Of a stretch of DNA of 64,000 nt, positions 1 through 8,543 are shown piece after piece (within the stretch, counting starts at the first letter, position 1; each line of letters begins with the position of its first letter). This stretch comes from Acetobacterium sp. KB-1 (GTDB lineage Bacteria; Bacillota; Clostridia; Eubacteriales; Eubacteriaceae): positions 1,267,773-1,331,772 of the forward strand of contig NZ_CP030040.1 of assembly GCF_003260995.1 (NCBI RefSeq). Direction: 5' to 3'. The position numbers and the translations under genes are program-made. The notes under the pieces were generated by a model. That model did no database searches. It saw only the letters and a program-made list of their open reading frames with translations, and had not been told where the DNA came from.

Positions 1-654
1 CGAGGTATAAAGTGCCCCTCCATCAATCAGGGCCTGCTTGATCACTGATGGTAATTTTGGGATCGAGACTACTTCCTGGATATGATAAATTGGCGATAGT
101 CCCGTTTTTTTCGGGGTATCATAAGGGTCACTGCTCTCACTGACCGGACCACTCCAACGCGCCAGATAAGCAGTCGCCATGGTATAATTTCCACCTTCAT
201 CAGCGGTTCCGTCAAAACCGCTATTCCACATCAGATTGTTTTCTGAAAAATCCACTGTGGTATCTTTCTTTAAATAGGATTCCAGGGAAGCCAGACTGGC
301 AAACGCCCAGCAGCTGCCATAATCGCCCTGATCACGAACCGCTGTGATACGACCAGTGTCACGGAGATCAAAGGCGGCTGGGAGGGTGGCCGATGGGGTT
401 ATTGTGGCCTCATCAACTGTTCCTTCATAGCGTTCCAGCGGTGGTGGGATATGTCCCCGAGAATGGCCATCAAAGGTGGAAGTGTTAAGCGTTCCCGACT
501 TGACCTCTTCCTGGTATTGGACAAAACCCGGATTTAAGGGCGCCACTGTTGGCTCAGTGGTTTCTTCCAAAGCCCAGACCCCGCTTGGGATTAAAACAGT
601 CAACATTAGGCTTACTAGTAACAATGACAGTGATCGCTTGAAATTTCTTTTCAT
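1..654 (-). CDS. Secreted papain-family (C1A) cysteine protease, 3' end cut by window edge
   Basis: Read on the minus strand from an ATG at 654, preceded by a GAGGAG ribosome site; 218 codons are present and the C-terminus lies off the left edge. The first ~28 residues are a signal peptide (basic start, then a Leu/Val-rich core ending near VWALEE). A propeptide-like stretch follows, then the papain active-site motif QGDYGSCWAF with the likely catalytic Cys at residue 115. The His/Asn part of the catalytic site would lie outside the window. C1A members of this type in Clostridia are exported and often carry wall-binding or lectin-like C-terminal domains, which cannot be checked here. It lies 73 bp downstream of the MCP-PhnD gene on the same strand. 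Function as a secreted peptidase is well supported; substrate is unknown. Confidence 0.85.
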   Translation of the reverse strand, partial: MKRNFKRSLSLLLVSLMLTVLIPSGVWALEETTEPTVAPLNPGFVQYQEEVKSGTLNTSTFDGHSRGHIPPPLERYEGTVDEATITPSATLPAAFDLRDTGRITAVRDQGDYGSCWAFASLASLESYLKKDTTVDFSENNLMWNSGFDGTADEGGNYTMATAYLARWSGPVSESSDPYDTPKKTGLSPIYHIQEVVSIPKLPSVIKQALIDGGALYTS

Positions 655-727
655 TTTCGCTCCTCTTTCTCGTTATTTGCTTTTCTTATCAAAAAGATTA
701 TACCCGATTCACCTGCTTTTTAACACC

Positions 728-2626
728 CTACATAACTTCCCGAATGACATCGTATTTGGCATCATCACTTTCCACAAAGCCTTCCACGGGGGATTTGATA
801 TTTGGTGCTTTCACATACTCCACAAATGCCTGTCTTAAAAGATCCGAAAATTCTTTTGGCAATTTCGGATTTACGGCAATCGCATCCTTGGGGATGTCCG
901 GGGTTTTCGCAATGATCCGGAGCTCATCCAGGTTAACGCCGCTTTTTTGTGCCTCTTCCATGGCTTCGTTATAAGTGGCTCCAGCATCATATTCCCGAGA
1001 CAGTACCGCTTTAATTACACTGTCATGACTACCCAGATAAGACGTCTTACTGAAAATCGTCTTGGGATTCAGGCCTTCAGATTTAATACTATGCTGAGCA
1101 TAGAGGTATCCCGAAGCGCTACCCTCATCCACATAAGCAAAGCTTCGGTCTGTTAATCCCCTTAAACTGCTAACCCCGCTGTCTTTGCGGGTAATAATAC
1201 AGCCATTATAAGACACCTTTCCATAGACTCTTGGGGTTACCAATGGCTCGATACCGATTTTTTCATGGGCATTGACATAGGCAAAGGGAGAGAACCAGGC
1301 CACGTCAATGATGCCTTCCTTCATGCCTTCACTCAGGGCATCATAATCCTTGACAATCATGGTACGCACGTTATAGCCGATTTTTTTGAAGACCGCATTT
1401 AAGATCGGCACGTACATGGTTTTAATGTTTTCCGGCGAAGTAAAAGGATTGACCCCAAAAATAATTTCATTCTTATTTTTATTTTTGGCAGTGAGTTTCT
1501 GAACACTACTGGCCATTTCTGAAAGCTTGGTGCAGTAATTCAACAACTCAATATTTTTTGACTTTTGCGTCACAATGGTGCTAATCGTATTGGAGGTTAC
1601 CCGGTGAGTGGTATCCACTGCTTCGGACACCTTGGCGATGGAGGACTGAATGCCATGGGAGGTGTTCACTTGGAGACTGGAAATCTCTTTGATTTCATTC
1701 ATGGAGTGGTTTAACTCAATCAGTACTTTCTGAATTTCTTCGATAACAGCGCCGGATTTCTGGGCAGCATTTTCAATATCTCTGGTTCGGATGGTGCACC
1801 GTTCAATGGATTTATTGGAACGATCAACTTCCACAATGACCTGATTGACAATCTGTTCGATTTCGGTAGCAAAGGTAGAGGTGCTGTCAGATAGCCGTTT
1901 AATTTCTTCTGCCACTACTGAAAATCCTTTACCGGCGGCTCCGGCCCGGGCAGCCTCAATGCTGGCATTTAGAGCCAGAAGATTGGTCTGTCGGGAAATA
2001 TCCTTAATATAATCGACAAACTTGCTGATCTGTTTGGACGAGCCGTCCAATTCGCAATTAATACCTGAGGCCTGCTTCACCCCATCAATAAGATCCAGCA
2101 GCAGATCAGAGATACTCTCGATGGTGGATCGATTCTGATTAAGCATATCAACTGAATGACTGGAGTTTTCTTCGATTCGGACAATATTCCCCTGAAGCTT
2201 GTTGGAAACCTGGGTAAAATTATTGATTTCTGAATTGATTTCATAGGTGCTAGCGGCATTTTCCTCACTCAGTTTAGCAATTTCATCAGCCTGGGCGACG
2301 ATGGTGTTAAAGACTTTGACATTTTCTTCGGAAAACCAGCTCAGCTTTTTAATATCGAAGTCCATGGTCTCCAGCAGTGAAAAAAGTTCACTGTTGACAT
2401 TATCTTTTTCCTCATCTTCGATAGGTTCTTCTTTTTCTGCCATGGCGGTGAGTAAGTTATAAATGCTGTTGATGGTGACCTTGTTTTCGTTTAAGATCTC
2501 GACCGACTGAGCCGAACTTTCTTCCAGGGTCATGATATTTTGTTTCAGCTCTTCCGAGGTTTGAACAATGGTTTTGACTTCCTGGTGGATATTTCCCAAA
2601 TTGATTTCATTTTTAATTTCTTCCAT
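728..2626 (-). CDS. Soluble methyl-accepting chemotaxis-type protein fused to a PhnD-like binding domain
   Basis: 632 aa from the ATG at 2626, chosen because GGAG precedes it; an in-frame start at 2671 would overlap the upstream gene and has no ribosome site. Residues 1-385 are helical with MCP signalling features, including the conserved hairpin tip around residues 213-245 ([14 protein letters not shown], then [15 protein letters not shown]). Residues ~388-632 resemble the PhnD family of phosphate/phosphite/phosphonate binding proteins (FGVNPF at its start; GSASGYL and [10 protein letters not shown] further on). No signal peptide or transmembrane segment is visible in either part, so the protein should be cytoplasmic, although PhnD relatives are normally exported. 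By inference it senses an intracellular anion or phospho-compound and signals to CheA. Its gene follows the M29 aminopeptidase by 35 bp, probably in one operon. Confidence 0.85.
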   Translation of the reverse strand: MEEIKNEINLGNIHQEVKTIVQTSEELKQNIMTLEESSAQSVEILNENKVTINSIYNLLTAMAEKEEPIEDEEKDNVNSELFSLLETMDFDIKKLSWFSEENVKVFNTIVAQADEIAKLSEENAASTYEINSEINNFTQVSNKLQGNIVRIEENSSHSVDMLNQNRSTIESISDLLLDLIDGVKQASGINCELDGSSKQISKFVDYIKDISRQTNLLALNASIEAARAGAAGKGFSVVAEEIKRLSDSTSTFATEIEQIVNQVIVEVDRSNKSIERCTIRTRDIENAAQKSGAVIEEIQKVLIELNHSMNEIKEISSLQVNTSHGIQSSIAKVSEAVDTTHRVTSNTISTIVTQKSKNIELLNYCTKLSEMASSVQKLTAKNKNKNEIIFGVNPFTSPENIKTMYVPILNAVFKKIGYNVRTMIVKDYDALSEGMKEGIIDVAWFSPFAYVNAHEKIGIEPLVTPRVYGKVSYNGCIITRKDSGVSSLRGLTDRSFAYVDEGSASGYLYAQHSIKSEGLNPKTIFSKTSYLGSHDSVIKAVLSREYDAGATYNEAMEEAQKSGVNLDELRIIAKTPDIPKDAIAVNPKLPKEFSDLLRQAFVEYVKAPNIKSPVEGFVESDDAKYDVIREVM

Positions 2627-2661
2627 GATCCATCTCCGTTTCTTAAATTTGTGATGACGTT

Positions 2662-3891
2662 TTACGCCCAATTACCATTTTTGAAAATGGGAATTTCCTG
2701 ACCATCTTTGGTGATGCCGATAATCTCCAAATCGTTTGTGCCAATCATAAAATCCACATGGGTATCCGATTGGTTCCCGCCGACAGCAATTAGTTCTTCC
2801 TTGTTCATTTTTCCTCCACCCCGGATATTGGTTGGATAACATTCCCCCAGGGCAAAATGACAGGCGGCATTTTCGTCAAACAGCGTATCATAAAAAAGAA
2901 TTCCGGTGTTAGAAATGGGTGAATCATGGGGTACCAGCGCCACTTCCCCCAATCGCCTTGATCCCTCATCGGTTTCAATCAGGCTCTTTAAATATTCCTC
3001 ACCTTTTTGGGCCTGATAGTTGGTCACCTCGCCATCATGAAAAGTCAGGCTGAAATCCTCAATGAGATTTCCCTGATAAGAAAGCGGCAAGGAGGAAACC
3101 AGGGTGCCTTCAGCCTGGCGGCAATCCGGTGCGGTAAAAATTTCTTCAGTGGGCATATTCGCAAAGAAATATACCTGATCTGGCGTAAGCTCACCACCAC
3201 CTTCCCAGATATGCTCTTTTTGAAGACCGACTGTAAAATCCGTGCCAAGGCTGTTTTTATAACGCAGCGCATCAAAATGGGCATCATTAAGAACGCGGCA
3301 TTTTTCGGCGAGAAATAGCTTATGGTCATTCCAGGCTTTGACGACATCGCCTTTACCGATGCGCACAGCATCAAAGATGGCATCCCAAAGTTTCGCAATG
3401 GCTTCCTGTTCATAAAGCTCAGGAAAGACTTTTTTTGCCCATTTGGTCTCAGGGACAGCTGCCACACACCACTGGAATTCGCTGTTCATCATCTTTTTAT
3501 AATAAGGTTCAAACGCTTTAGCTGAAGCCTTACTGCTGGTTTTGAGTTTTTCGCTTTCGACCCCTTTATAAGCCTCCGGATCGTTGCCAACAATAGAAAT
3601 AACAGCTGCTTTCTGCTTGGCATAATAATTACGGGATTCTGCTAGCCAATTGGGGATATTTCCCAAAACATCCAGACCTACATTATCAAAACGGAGTCGG
3701 TTGGTTCTGACATCATTCCAGAAGACGATTACATCTTTAGCCCCAGCTTTATAGGCCTCGGCAACAATCATCCGACCAAATTCAAAATTCTCCACTGAAC
3801 AATTAACCACTGCCAATTGGTCTTTCTGCACATTCGCTCCAGTTCGGACAACAAGTCGGGCGTATTCCCTTAATTTTTCCATATGGTCCAT
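2662..3891 (-). CDS. M29 family aminopeptidase (AmpS/thermophilic aminopeptidase type)
   Basis: 409 aa, the usual length of M29 metallo-aminopeptidases, cytoplasmic enzymes that release N-terminal amino acids using two metal ions. The start at 3891 follows AGAGGAACTAA. Family features include the N-terminal segment [16 protein letters not shown], the central glycine-rich GGELTPDQV region, [21 protein letters not shown], and the C-terminal metal-binding stretch [14 protein letters not shown]. No signal peptide is seen. It is followed after 35 bp by the MCP-PhnD fusion gene. The ~290 bp upstream is AT-rich and contains a TATAAT-like -10 on the minus strand at about 4032-4037, a possible promoter. 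Substrate range cannot be read from sequence. Confidence 0.92.
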   Translation of the reverse strand: MDHMEKLREYARLVVRTGANVQKDQLAVVNCSVENFEFGRMIVAEAYKAGAKDVIVFWNDVRTNRLRFDNVGLDVLGNIPNWLAESRNYYAKQKAAVISIVGNDPEAYKGVESEKLKTSSKASAKAFEPYYKKMMNSEFQWCVAAVPETKWAKKVFPELYEQEAIAKLWDAIFDAVRIGKGDVVKAWNDHKLFLAEKCRVLNDAHFDALRYKNSLGTDFTVGLQKEHIWEGGGELTPDQVYFFANMPTEEIFTAPDCRQAEGTLVSSLPLSYQGNLIEDFSLTFHDGEVTNYQAQKGEEYLKSLIETDEGSRRLGEVALVPHDSPISNTGILFYDTLFDENAACHFALGECYPTNIRGGGKMNKEELIAVGGNQSDTHVDFMIGTNDLEIIGITKDGQEIPIFKNGNWA

Positions 3892-4180
3892 TTAGTTCCT
3901 CTTTTCTTCTTGTCTCGCTATAAGATGCCTGCGCTGTTTGCTGCAAGACATCAATTCCCGGCTACAAAAACTCGCAACTCATTCATTTTTGTAAAATTTG
4001 TATTTTTTCTTTTTTCGAGTGTTGTATTAAAATTATATCACTTTCATCAAATAAAGAAACAAGAAAAATTTGTGAAATACGCTTTATTGTTACTTAAACT
4101 GGGAGCAATTTGTCAACGATTGCCCTTTTTCACTGTCCATATCATTAAAAGTTTCATTTAATCTATTGTAAACCCTCCCT

Positions 4181-5341
4181 TTACGCAAATTTTATCCGCA
4201 GTTTTCCCTCTTCATATCGGGCACTTTGAACCGTTTTGTTACGGAGTACATCCGGCAAGGTAAAGCAGCGTTTTTCATTCTTAATCTGAATCATCAGTTC
4301 GCTACCTTTTTGGCCCATATCAAGATCTGATTTTTCGGCAAAAGGAACGTTTAAAATAAAAGCGTAGCCGTCCTCTTCCTTCTTCACTTCAAAGATTGTA
4401 TCCTTAAATAAAACCGCCGCGGGATCAGTATCACCGAAAATCTGCTCGGCTGCTTCTAAAAGAATGGCTTCGGTGGCGAGTTCTTTATTGAGTAGCATCA
4501 GAGTGAAAACCGGCACCGCGGAAAAGCTCTCGCGAATCTCCTTTAGTCCCTCCTCCTGAAGATTAATCCATTTGCTAAAATACCCATCTAATGCTTTTGG
4601 CGGATAAACCTTGTTGACGATGATGGCATCAATATTATAGTTATACAAGTGAAGATAGGTAAAATTTCGTTTAGCTTCTTTTATGACAATCCGCTCCGGT
4701 GTCGTCACGATACGAATGCTGAGGGTTTCCTTGTTGGTCATAATCGCCTGAAGCTGATAGAGTTTTTCATTTAATTGCTCCACATCATCAAAGACATTGT
4801 CCTCGGGCATCGGGATTTTCATGACTTTTTCCATCATCGGACCAGCCACCTTAACCGCCTTTTTTTTCATCGGCAACACGGTTTTTATCATATTGCCGAA
4901 CATTTCCGGAAATTTAAGCAGCGACAGGGTTTCCCCAGTGGGTGCACAGTCAACAATCAATACATCGTACCGATTTTCTTCATAAATATCAGTGATTTTA
5001 AACAGCGAAAATAATTCTTCCAGCCCTGGAAAGACCAGCAGTTCCTCTGCTTCAATTCCCCCTTCCGCTCTGGCTGTCAGCAATTCCTTCATATAGTTTT
5101 TCATATTTCCCCAGGCTCGTTCACCTTCTAGGATGGCATCAATTTCCAGGCCCCAGAGCTTATCACTGATCTTAACTGGGGTGTTCTTAAGTTTTACGCC
5201 AAAAGAATCGGATAGACTATGAGCCTGATCGGTACTCATAATCAGCACTTTTTTACCATTTTTGGCCAGCTTTACCGCCGTTGCGGCGGCCACACTGGTT
5301 TTGCCGACACCGCCTTTGCCTGTATATAAAATAATTCGCAT
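4181..5341 (-). CDS. ArsA/Get3-family ATPase with C-terminal Hsp20-like domain (copy 1)
   Basis: 386 aa. The deviant Walker A motif GKGGVGKT lies at residues 8-15, a switch-I motif TDQAHSL at 37-43, and a switch-II motif DCAPTGETLSLLKFPE in the middle, as in the arsenite-pump/tail-anchored-protein-targeting ATPase family. The last ~65 residues (from about YAFILNVPFAEK) match the small beta-sandwich ArsA-HSP20 domain found at the end of many bacterial relatives. No ArsB, ArsC or ArsR gene is nearby, so arsenite efflux is not supported. It is the third gene of a run (copy 2, small protein, copy 1), 42 bp after the 81-aa gene. The two ATPases have the same architecture and may form a heterodimer or redundant pair; that is inference. 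Confidence 0.88.
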   Translation of the reverse strand: MRIILYTGKGGVGKTSVAAATAVKLAKNGKKVLIMSTDQAHSLSDSFGVKLKNTPVKISDKLWGLEIDAILEGERAWGNMKNYMKELLTARAEGGIEAEELLVFPGLEELFSLFKITDIYEENRYDVLIVDCAPTGETLSLLKFPEMFGNMIKTVLPMKKKAVKVAGPMMEKVMKIPMPEDNVFDDVEQLNEKLYQLQAIMTNKETLSIRIVTTPERIVIKEAKRNFTYLHLYNYNIDAIIVNKVYPPKALDGYFSKWINLQEEGLKEIRESFSAVPVFTLMLLNKELATEAILLEAAEQIFGDTDPAAVLFKDTIFEVKKEEDGYAFILNVPFAEKSDLDMGQKGSELMIQIKNEKRCFTLPDVLRNKTVQSARYEEGKLRIKFA

Positions 5342-5383
5342 TGTCTTCTCCCTTTTATTTAATCGACTAATTTATCGATTCAT

Positions 5384-5629
5384 TCAGTCAATAGTAACTT
5401 TTTTGACTTTTTTTTCACCATCGGTTTCGCCAGTTTTTTCTTTCTCGGCGTCGTTTACCGCACTGCTTACATCTAAAGCCCATTCTTTGGCGAGGTCAAA
5501 GATCATTCCTTTGACTTCTTTTTCAATCACCTGAACATGTTGGGCGATGGTCGGCGATAGCAGCGACAAGAAAGCATCACGTTCGTATTGCTTTGCCAGG
5601 ATTACATTTTTAATAAATTCACGGTTCAT
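5384..5629 (-). CDS. Small conserved-context protein between the two ArsA-type ATPases
   Basis: 81 aa, start preceded by GGGAGG. No family is recognised. The protein is predicted mostly helical, with a hydrophobic/helical first half (FIKNVILAKQYERDAFLSLL) and a very charged Lys/Glu tail (EKEKTGETDGEKKVKKV). There is no signal peptide or convincing membrane helix. It sits 42 bp before copy 1 and 89 bp after copy 2 of the ATPase genes, in the same direction, so co-expression is likely. A partner or adaptor for the ATPases is plausible but is inferred only from position. Confidence 0.7.
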   Translation of the reverse strand: MNREFIKNVILAKQYERDAFLSLLSPTIAQHVQVIEKEVKGMIFDLAKEWALDVSSAVNDAEKEKTGETDGEKKVKKVTID

Positions 5630-5718
5630 TTTGTAGACCTCCCTTATTGTTTTTAATCTTAATCGAACACAACTTGCTTTGAAGTTTATCGTAAACAGCT
5701 AAGCTCATCGCACGCTAT

Positions 5719-6891
5719 TTAATACGATTGAAATGCAATGACCAGGGTACTCTGGTCAAAGGTTGCACTGGTGACTTCCATCCCTCTGAGGGTATTGGGC
5801 ATCGGAATATTACGTTTGTAATTGCCAATTTTAACAATGACATCCGACCCGGACAGATTGACCGCTACCTCATCCTTGGTGATATTCGGTAAAAAAAGCT
5901 TCAAATCATAACCCGTTTCGGTCTGCTCGTATTTTTCACCTTCGATATCTGCCTTGATCTCAAACAAATCGGTTCTTTTTGCGAAGGCATCATCACAGAT
6001 CCGATTGATGGCATCCAGTCCCAGTAGATCAGTGTCATACCAGGGGATATAATATTTGGGAATCTGGTCAAAACATGTTTCAATTTCGGCGATGTATTTT
6101 TTCTGGATGGTGATCCATTCTTCGAAAAAGGGGTTACCGATTTCACGGGGCAGGATTCGGTTGATAAAGATGCCATCGACATTATAGTTGTAGAGTTTCA
6201 TATACATATAGTTTCGCTTGGTTTCTTCCACCACCATTTTCTCGGGAATGGTCACCAAGCGTACCGAGGATACTTCTTTGTTTTTTAACAACTCCTGAAG
6301 TTCGATCAGTTTGACATAGAGCGTTTCAATGTCGCTCATGGCGTGGCGATCGGGCAGCTGTATTTTGAATAATGATTTTGAAACCGGGGACAAAATTCGC
6401 ACTGCCACCTTCCCGATGGGGAAAAACTTATCCATATACCAGCACATCAGCTCGGGAAATTTAAGCAACGACAGGGTTTCTCCAGTGGGGGCACAGTCGA
6501 CAATAATCCGTTCATAATCGCTATTGTCATATAGTTCCTGGATTTTCAAAAGCGCGAACAGTTCATCCATCCCTGGCATCATTATGAATTCATCCATGTC
6601 ACCACCTTCTGGGTTGATCGAGCCAATCATGTTGCTAAAAGCCCTCATCAAATTTTTGAAATCTTTTTCCATCACATAGTTGGGATCGATTTCCAGAGCA
6701 TAGAGATTATTGGCTACCGCGACTTCCTCTTTTCCGATTGGAACATTAAACAGATCCCCCAGATTGTGGGCCATATCGGTGCTGACGATCAGGGTTTTTT
6801 TGCCTTCCTGTGACGATTTGAGGGCATGAGCAGCAGCCACACTGGTTTTGCCTACCCCACCTTTGCCGGTAAAAATTAGTATTCGTTTCAT
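5719..6891 (-). CDS. ArsA/Get3-family ATPase with C-terminal Hsp20-like domain (copy 2)
   Basis: 390 aa, start after AAGGAGAGCAA. It is a paralogue of the ATPase at 4181-5341 with the same order of parts: GKGGVGKT at residues 9-16, STDMAHNLGDLF as switch I, and DCAPTGETLSLLKFPE as switch II. An ArsA-HSP20-like C-terminal domain starts near YDLKLFLPNITKDE. The two copies clearly differ outside the motifs, so the duplication is old. It is the first gene of the run after a 91-bp gap that holds the MarR gene's terminator and a candidate MarR operator. The family couples ATP hydrolysis to conformational change on a bound client (oxyanion or hydrophobic helix); the client is unknown here. Confidence 0.88.
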   Translation of the reverse strand: MKRILIFTGKGGVGKTSVAAAHALKSSQEGKKTLIVSTDMAHNLGDLFNVPIGKEEVAVANNLYALEIDPNYVMEKDFKNLMRAFSNMIGSINPEGGDMDEFIMMPGMDELFALLKIQELYDNSDYERIIVDCAPTGETLSLLKFPELMCWYMDKFFPIGKVAVRILSPVSKSLFKIQLPDRHAMSDIETLYVKLIELQELLKNKEVSSVRLVTIPEKMVVEETKRNYMYMKLYNYNVDGIFINRILPREIGNPFFEEWITIQKKYIAEIETCFDQIPKYYIPWYDTDLLGLDAINRICDDAFAKRTDLFEIKADIEGEKYEQTETGYDLKLFLPNITKDEVAVNLSGSDVIVKIGNYKRNIPMPNTLRGMEVTSATFDQSTLVIAFQSY

Positions 6892-6918
6892 TTGCTCTCC
6901 TTCTACATTTTATAATTC

Positions 6919-6950
6919 ACTTGTCGAATAGTTCGTTGTCCGAAGTATAT
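6919..6950. promoter_or_regulatory. Candidate MarR operator upstream of the ArsA-type operon
   Basis: An imperfect inverted repeat (ACTTGTCGAA ... TCCGAAGT) lies 28 bp before the copy-2 ATPase start. The right half, TCCGAAGTAT (6939-6948), recurs exactly upstream of the MarR gene at 7543-7552. This suggests one regulator acts at both places. Inference from sequence only. Confidence 0.45.
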
Positions 6951-6955
6951 CTTCT

Positions 6956-6978
6956 AAAAAATGCTGCCCGAGGGCAGC
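6956..6978 (-). terminator. Rho-independent terminator of the MarR gene
   Basis: On the minus strand GCTGCCCTCGGGCAGC folds into a tight GC-rich hairpin followed by ATTTTTT, 5 bp after the marR stop. It separates the regulator from the ATPase genes, which therefore need their own promoter. Confidence 0.8.
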
Positions 6979-6982
6979 GGTC

Positions 6983-7480
6983 TTATTCAATCATGATCTT
7001 TCTGATTTTTGGCTTAGTTTGTTTTTCTGCGGTCTTACTGGCGTCTTGACTAAGGGTGTCCATAACCTTATCTACCATTTTGAAAACCAATTGAACTTCC
7101 TCACGGGTAAAGCTGTCCATTATCAGTTGTCCGTAACGGATCATCTCATTAAGAATATCCCGGATCGTTGCTCTACCAGCCTTGGTAAGTTTTATGGTGA
7201 CTACCCGCTTGTCTTCTGAGCTTCTTTCGCGGACTAAAAAGTCCCGTTTTTCCATCCGGGCGACAATTCCGGTGGCCGTATTTAAAGGAACATTGAGGTA
7301 GTCGGCAATCTGGGTCATGTTCACATCATTTCGTCGATATAAGAGTAGTAGCACAAACACTTCATTTTTCGAACAATTAAAAATTTCATTTCCCCAGATA
7401 TCCGAGGATAACAAGTATTTTATTTTGTCGATATATTCAAAAATCATTGCTTCAAGATTACCGTTAAAGCCATTGTCCAT
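6983..7480 (-). CDS. MarR-family transcriptional regulator
   Basis: 165 aa, typical for MarR proteins. The winged helix-turn-helix is visible: MTQIADYLNVPLNTATGIVARMEKRDFLVRERSSEDKR is the usual recognition helix and wing (given here only to locate it, within residues ~55-92). The flanking helices form the dimer interface. Divergent orientation to the phosphoesterase gene and upstream position relative to the ATPase genes suggest it controls the latter and itself. The half-site TCCGAAGTAT occurs before both. The inducing ligand is unknown. Confidence 0.9.
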   Translation of the reverse strand: MDNGFNGNLEAMIFEYIDKIKYLLSSDIWGNEIFNCSKNEVFVLLLLYRRNDVNMTQIADYLNVPLNTATGIVARMEKRDFLVRERSSEDKRVVTIKLTKAGRATIRDILNEMIRYGQLIMDSFTREEVQLVFKMVDKVMDTLSQDASKTAEKQTKPKIRKIMIE

Positions 7481-7510
7481 TTAATTTATCCTTTTTTTCT
7501 ATTTGCAAAG

Positions 7511-7552
7511 TACTTCACTCTTCGAATTAATTTAATTCTACATCCGAAGTAT
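7511..7552. promoter_or_regulatory. Candidate MarR autoregulatory site
   Basis: TACTTC at 7511-7516 and GAAGTA at 7546-7551 form an inverted pair around an AT-rich core; the right arm TCCGAAGTAT is identical to part of the site at 6919-6950. It lies 30-70 bp upstream of the MarR start. It could also affect the divergent phosphoesterase gene. Confidence 0.4.
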
Positions 7553-7715
7553 TACGTTGTCAAGCCATTTTTTTCTTTTTTTGTTCTACTCAATCTTTAC
7601 GGCGATCTGTCGATTTAATTTGTCAGCAATGCCAGAAAAGAGGACAGCGCTTCTGTTCTTTAAAGAGCCTTTAAAGATTACAGGTTATAATGCACTGAAT
7701 ACAAAAGGAGTACCC

Positions 7716-8543
7716 ATGAAATTAGGAAAATTATTACTGATCACCACCATCACACTAACCACAATTATTGTGGGTGGCTATATTTATTCCCGTTATGTTG
7801 AACCAAGCCTCTTAATCGTTAATCGTGAAAAGCTTGAAAACAGCAAACTAGAGGCCCCCCTTAAACTTGTCTTTTTCGGCGATACACACCTGGGCGAATT
7901 TAATGACAATGATCAGCTTGATCGCATCGTTGCAAAAATAAACGCCGAAAACCCCGATCTCGTTATCTTTACCGGCGATCTGATTGGTTCTACTAAAAAT
8001 TTCTCTGTCAATCCTGAAGAAATTTCCCTGGGTCTTTCAAAGATCAATGCCACCTATGGCAAGGTCGCTGTTATGGGAAATCATGAATACGCCTTAATCG
8101 ATAACTACAATTATGAAGATCTGATGAACGCCGCTGGCTTTGAGGTACTGGTTAATGACTGGCTGGATATACCTGAACTCAACGTTCGTCTTCTTGGTCT
8201 GGATGATGTCTACCGGGGCAACCCGGATATAGACCTGACCGATGAAGTCCTTGAAAGCAGCTATAATATTCTCTTAACTCATGAGCCGGATATTGTGGAT
8301 GAGATGACCATCGATGCCGTTCAACTGGTTTTAGCTGGGCATACCCATGGGGGGCAGATTACGCTTCCCTATTTAACCGAAATGATTTTGCCAGCCAACG
8401 GAAAAAAATATGTAAAGGGTCTTTTTGTTATTGGCAACCAGGGTCAAACCAGTCTGTTTGTTACCAAAGGCACCGGAATGACCAAACTACCCTTTCGATT
8501 TATGAACGTCCCGGAAATTGTCGCCATTGAGGTCAGTCCCTAG
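7716..8543 (+). CDS. Calcineurin-like metallophosphoesterase, membrane-anchored (YkuE type)
   Basis: 275 aa from the ATG at 7716, chosen because AAAAGGAG precedes it; the longer open frame upstream has no ribosome site. Residues 1-24 form an uncleaved-looking signal anchor. The metal-binding motifs of the family are all present: GDTH with Asp56/His58, then FTGDLIG, GNHEY, LLTHEPD and GHTHGG. Relatives such as Bacillus YkuE are exported or membrane-anchored dimetal phosphohydrolases. The gene converges on the SNF2 gene; their 3' ends overlap by 4 bp and no terminator separates them. The natural substrate is unknown. Confidence 0.9.
   Translation: MKLGKLLLITTITLTTIIVGGYIYSRYVEPSLLIVNREKLENSKLEAPLKLVFFGDTHLGEFNDNDQLDRIVAKINAENPDLVIFTGDLIGSTKNFSVNPEEISLGLSKINATYGKVAVMGNHEYALIDNYNYEDLMNAAGFEVLVNDWLDIPELNVRLLGLDDVYRGNPDIDLTDEVLESSYNILLTHEPDIVDEMTIDAVQLVLAGHTHGGQITLPYLTEMILPANGKKYVKGLFVIGNQGQTSLFVTKGTGMTKLPFRFMNVPEIVAIEVSP

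Noticed and set aside
2627-2671. Upstream start of the MCP-PhnD gene overlapping the aminopeptidase
   Set aside because: No ribosome site at 2671, while GGAG precedes 2626; the extra 15 residues are basic and uninformative.
4181-6891. Arsenite efflux operon
   Set aside because: No arsB, arsC, arsD or arsR neighbour; the ATPases carry HSP20-like tails and lack the duplicated A1-A2 form of classical ArsA.
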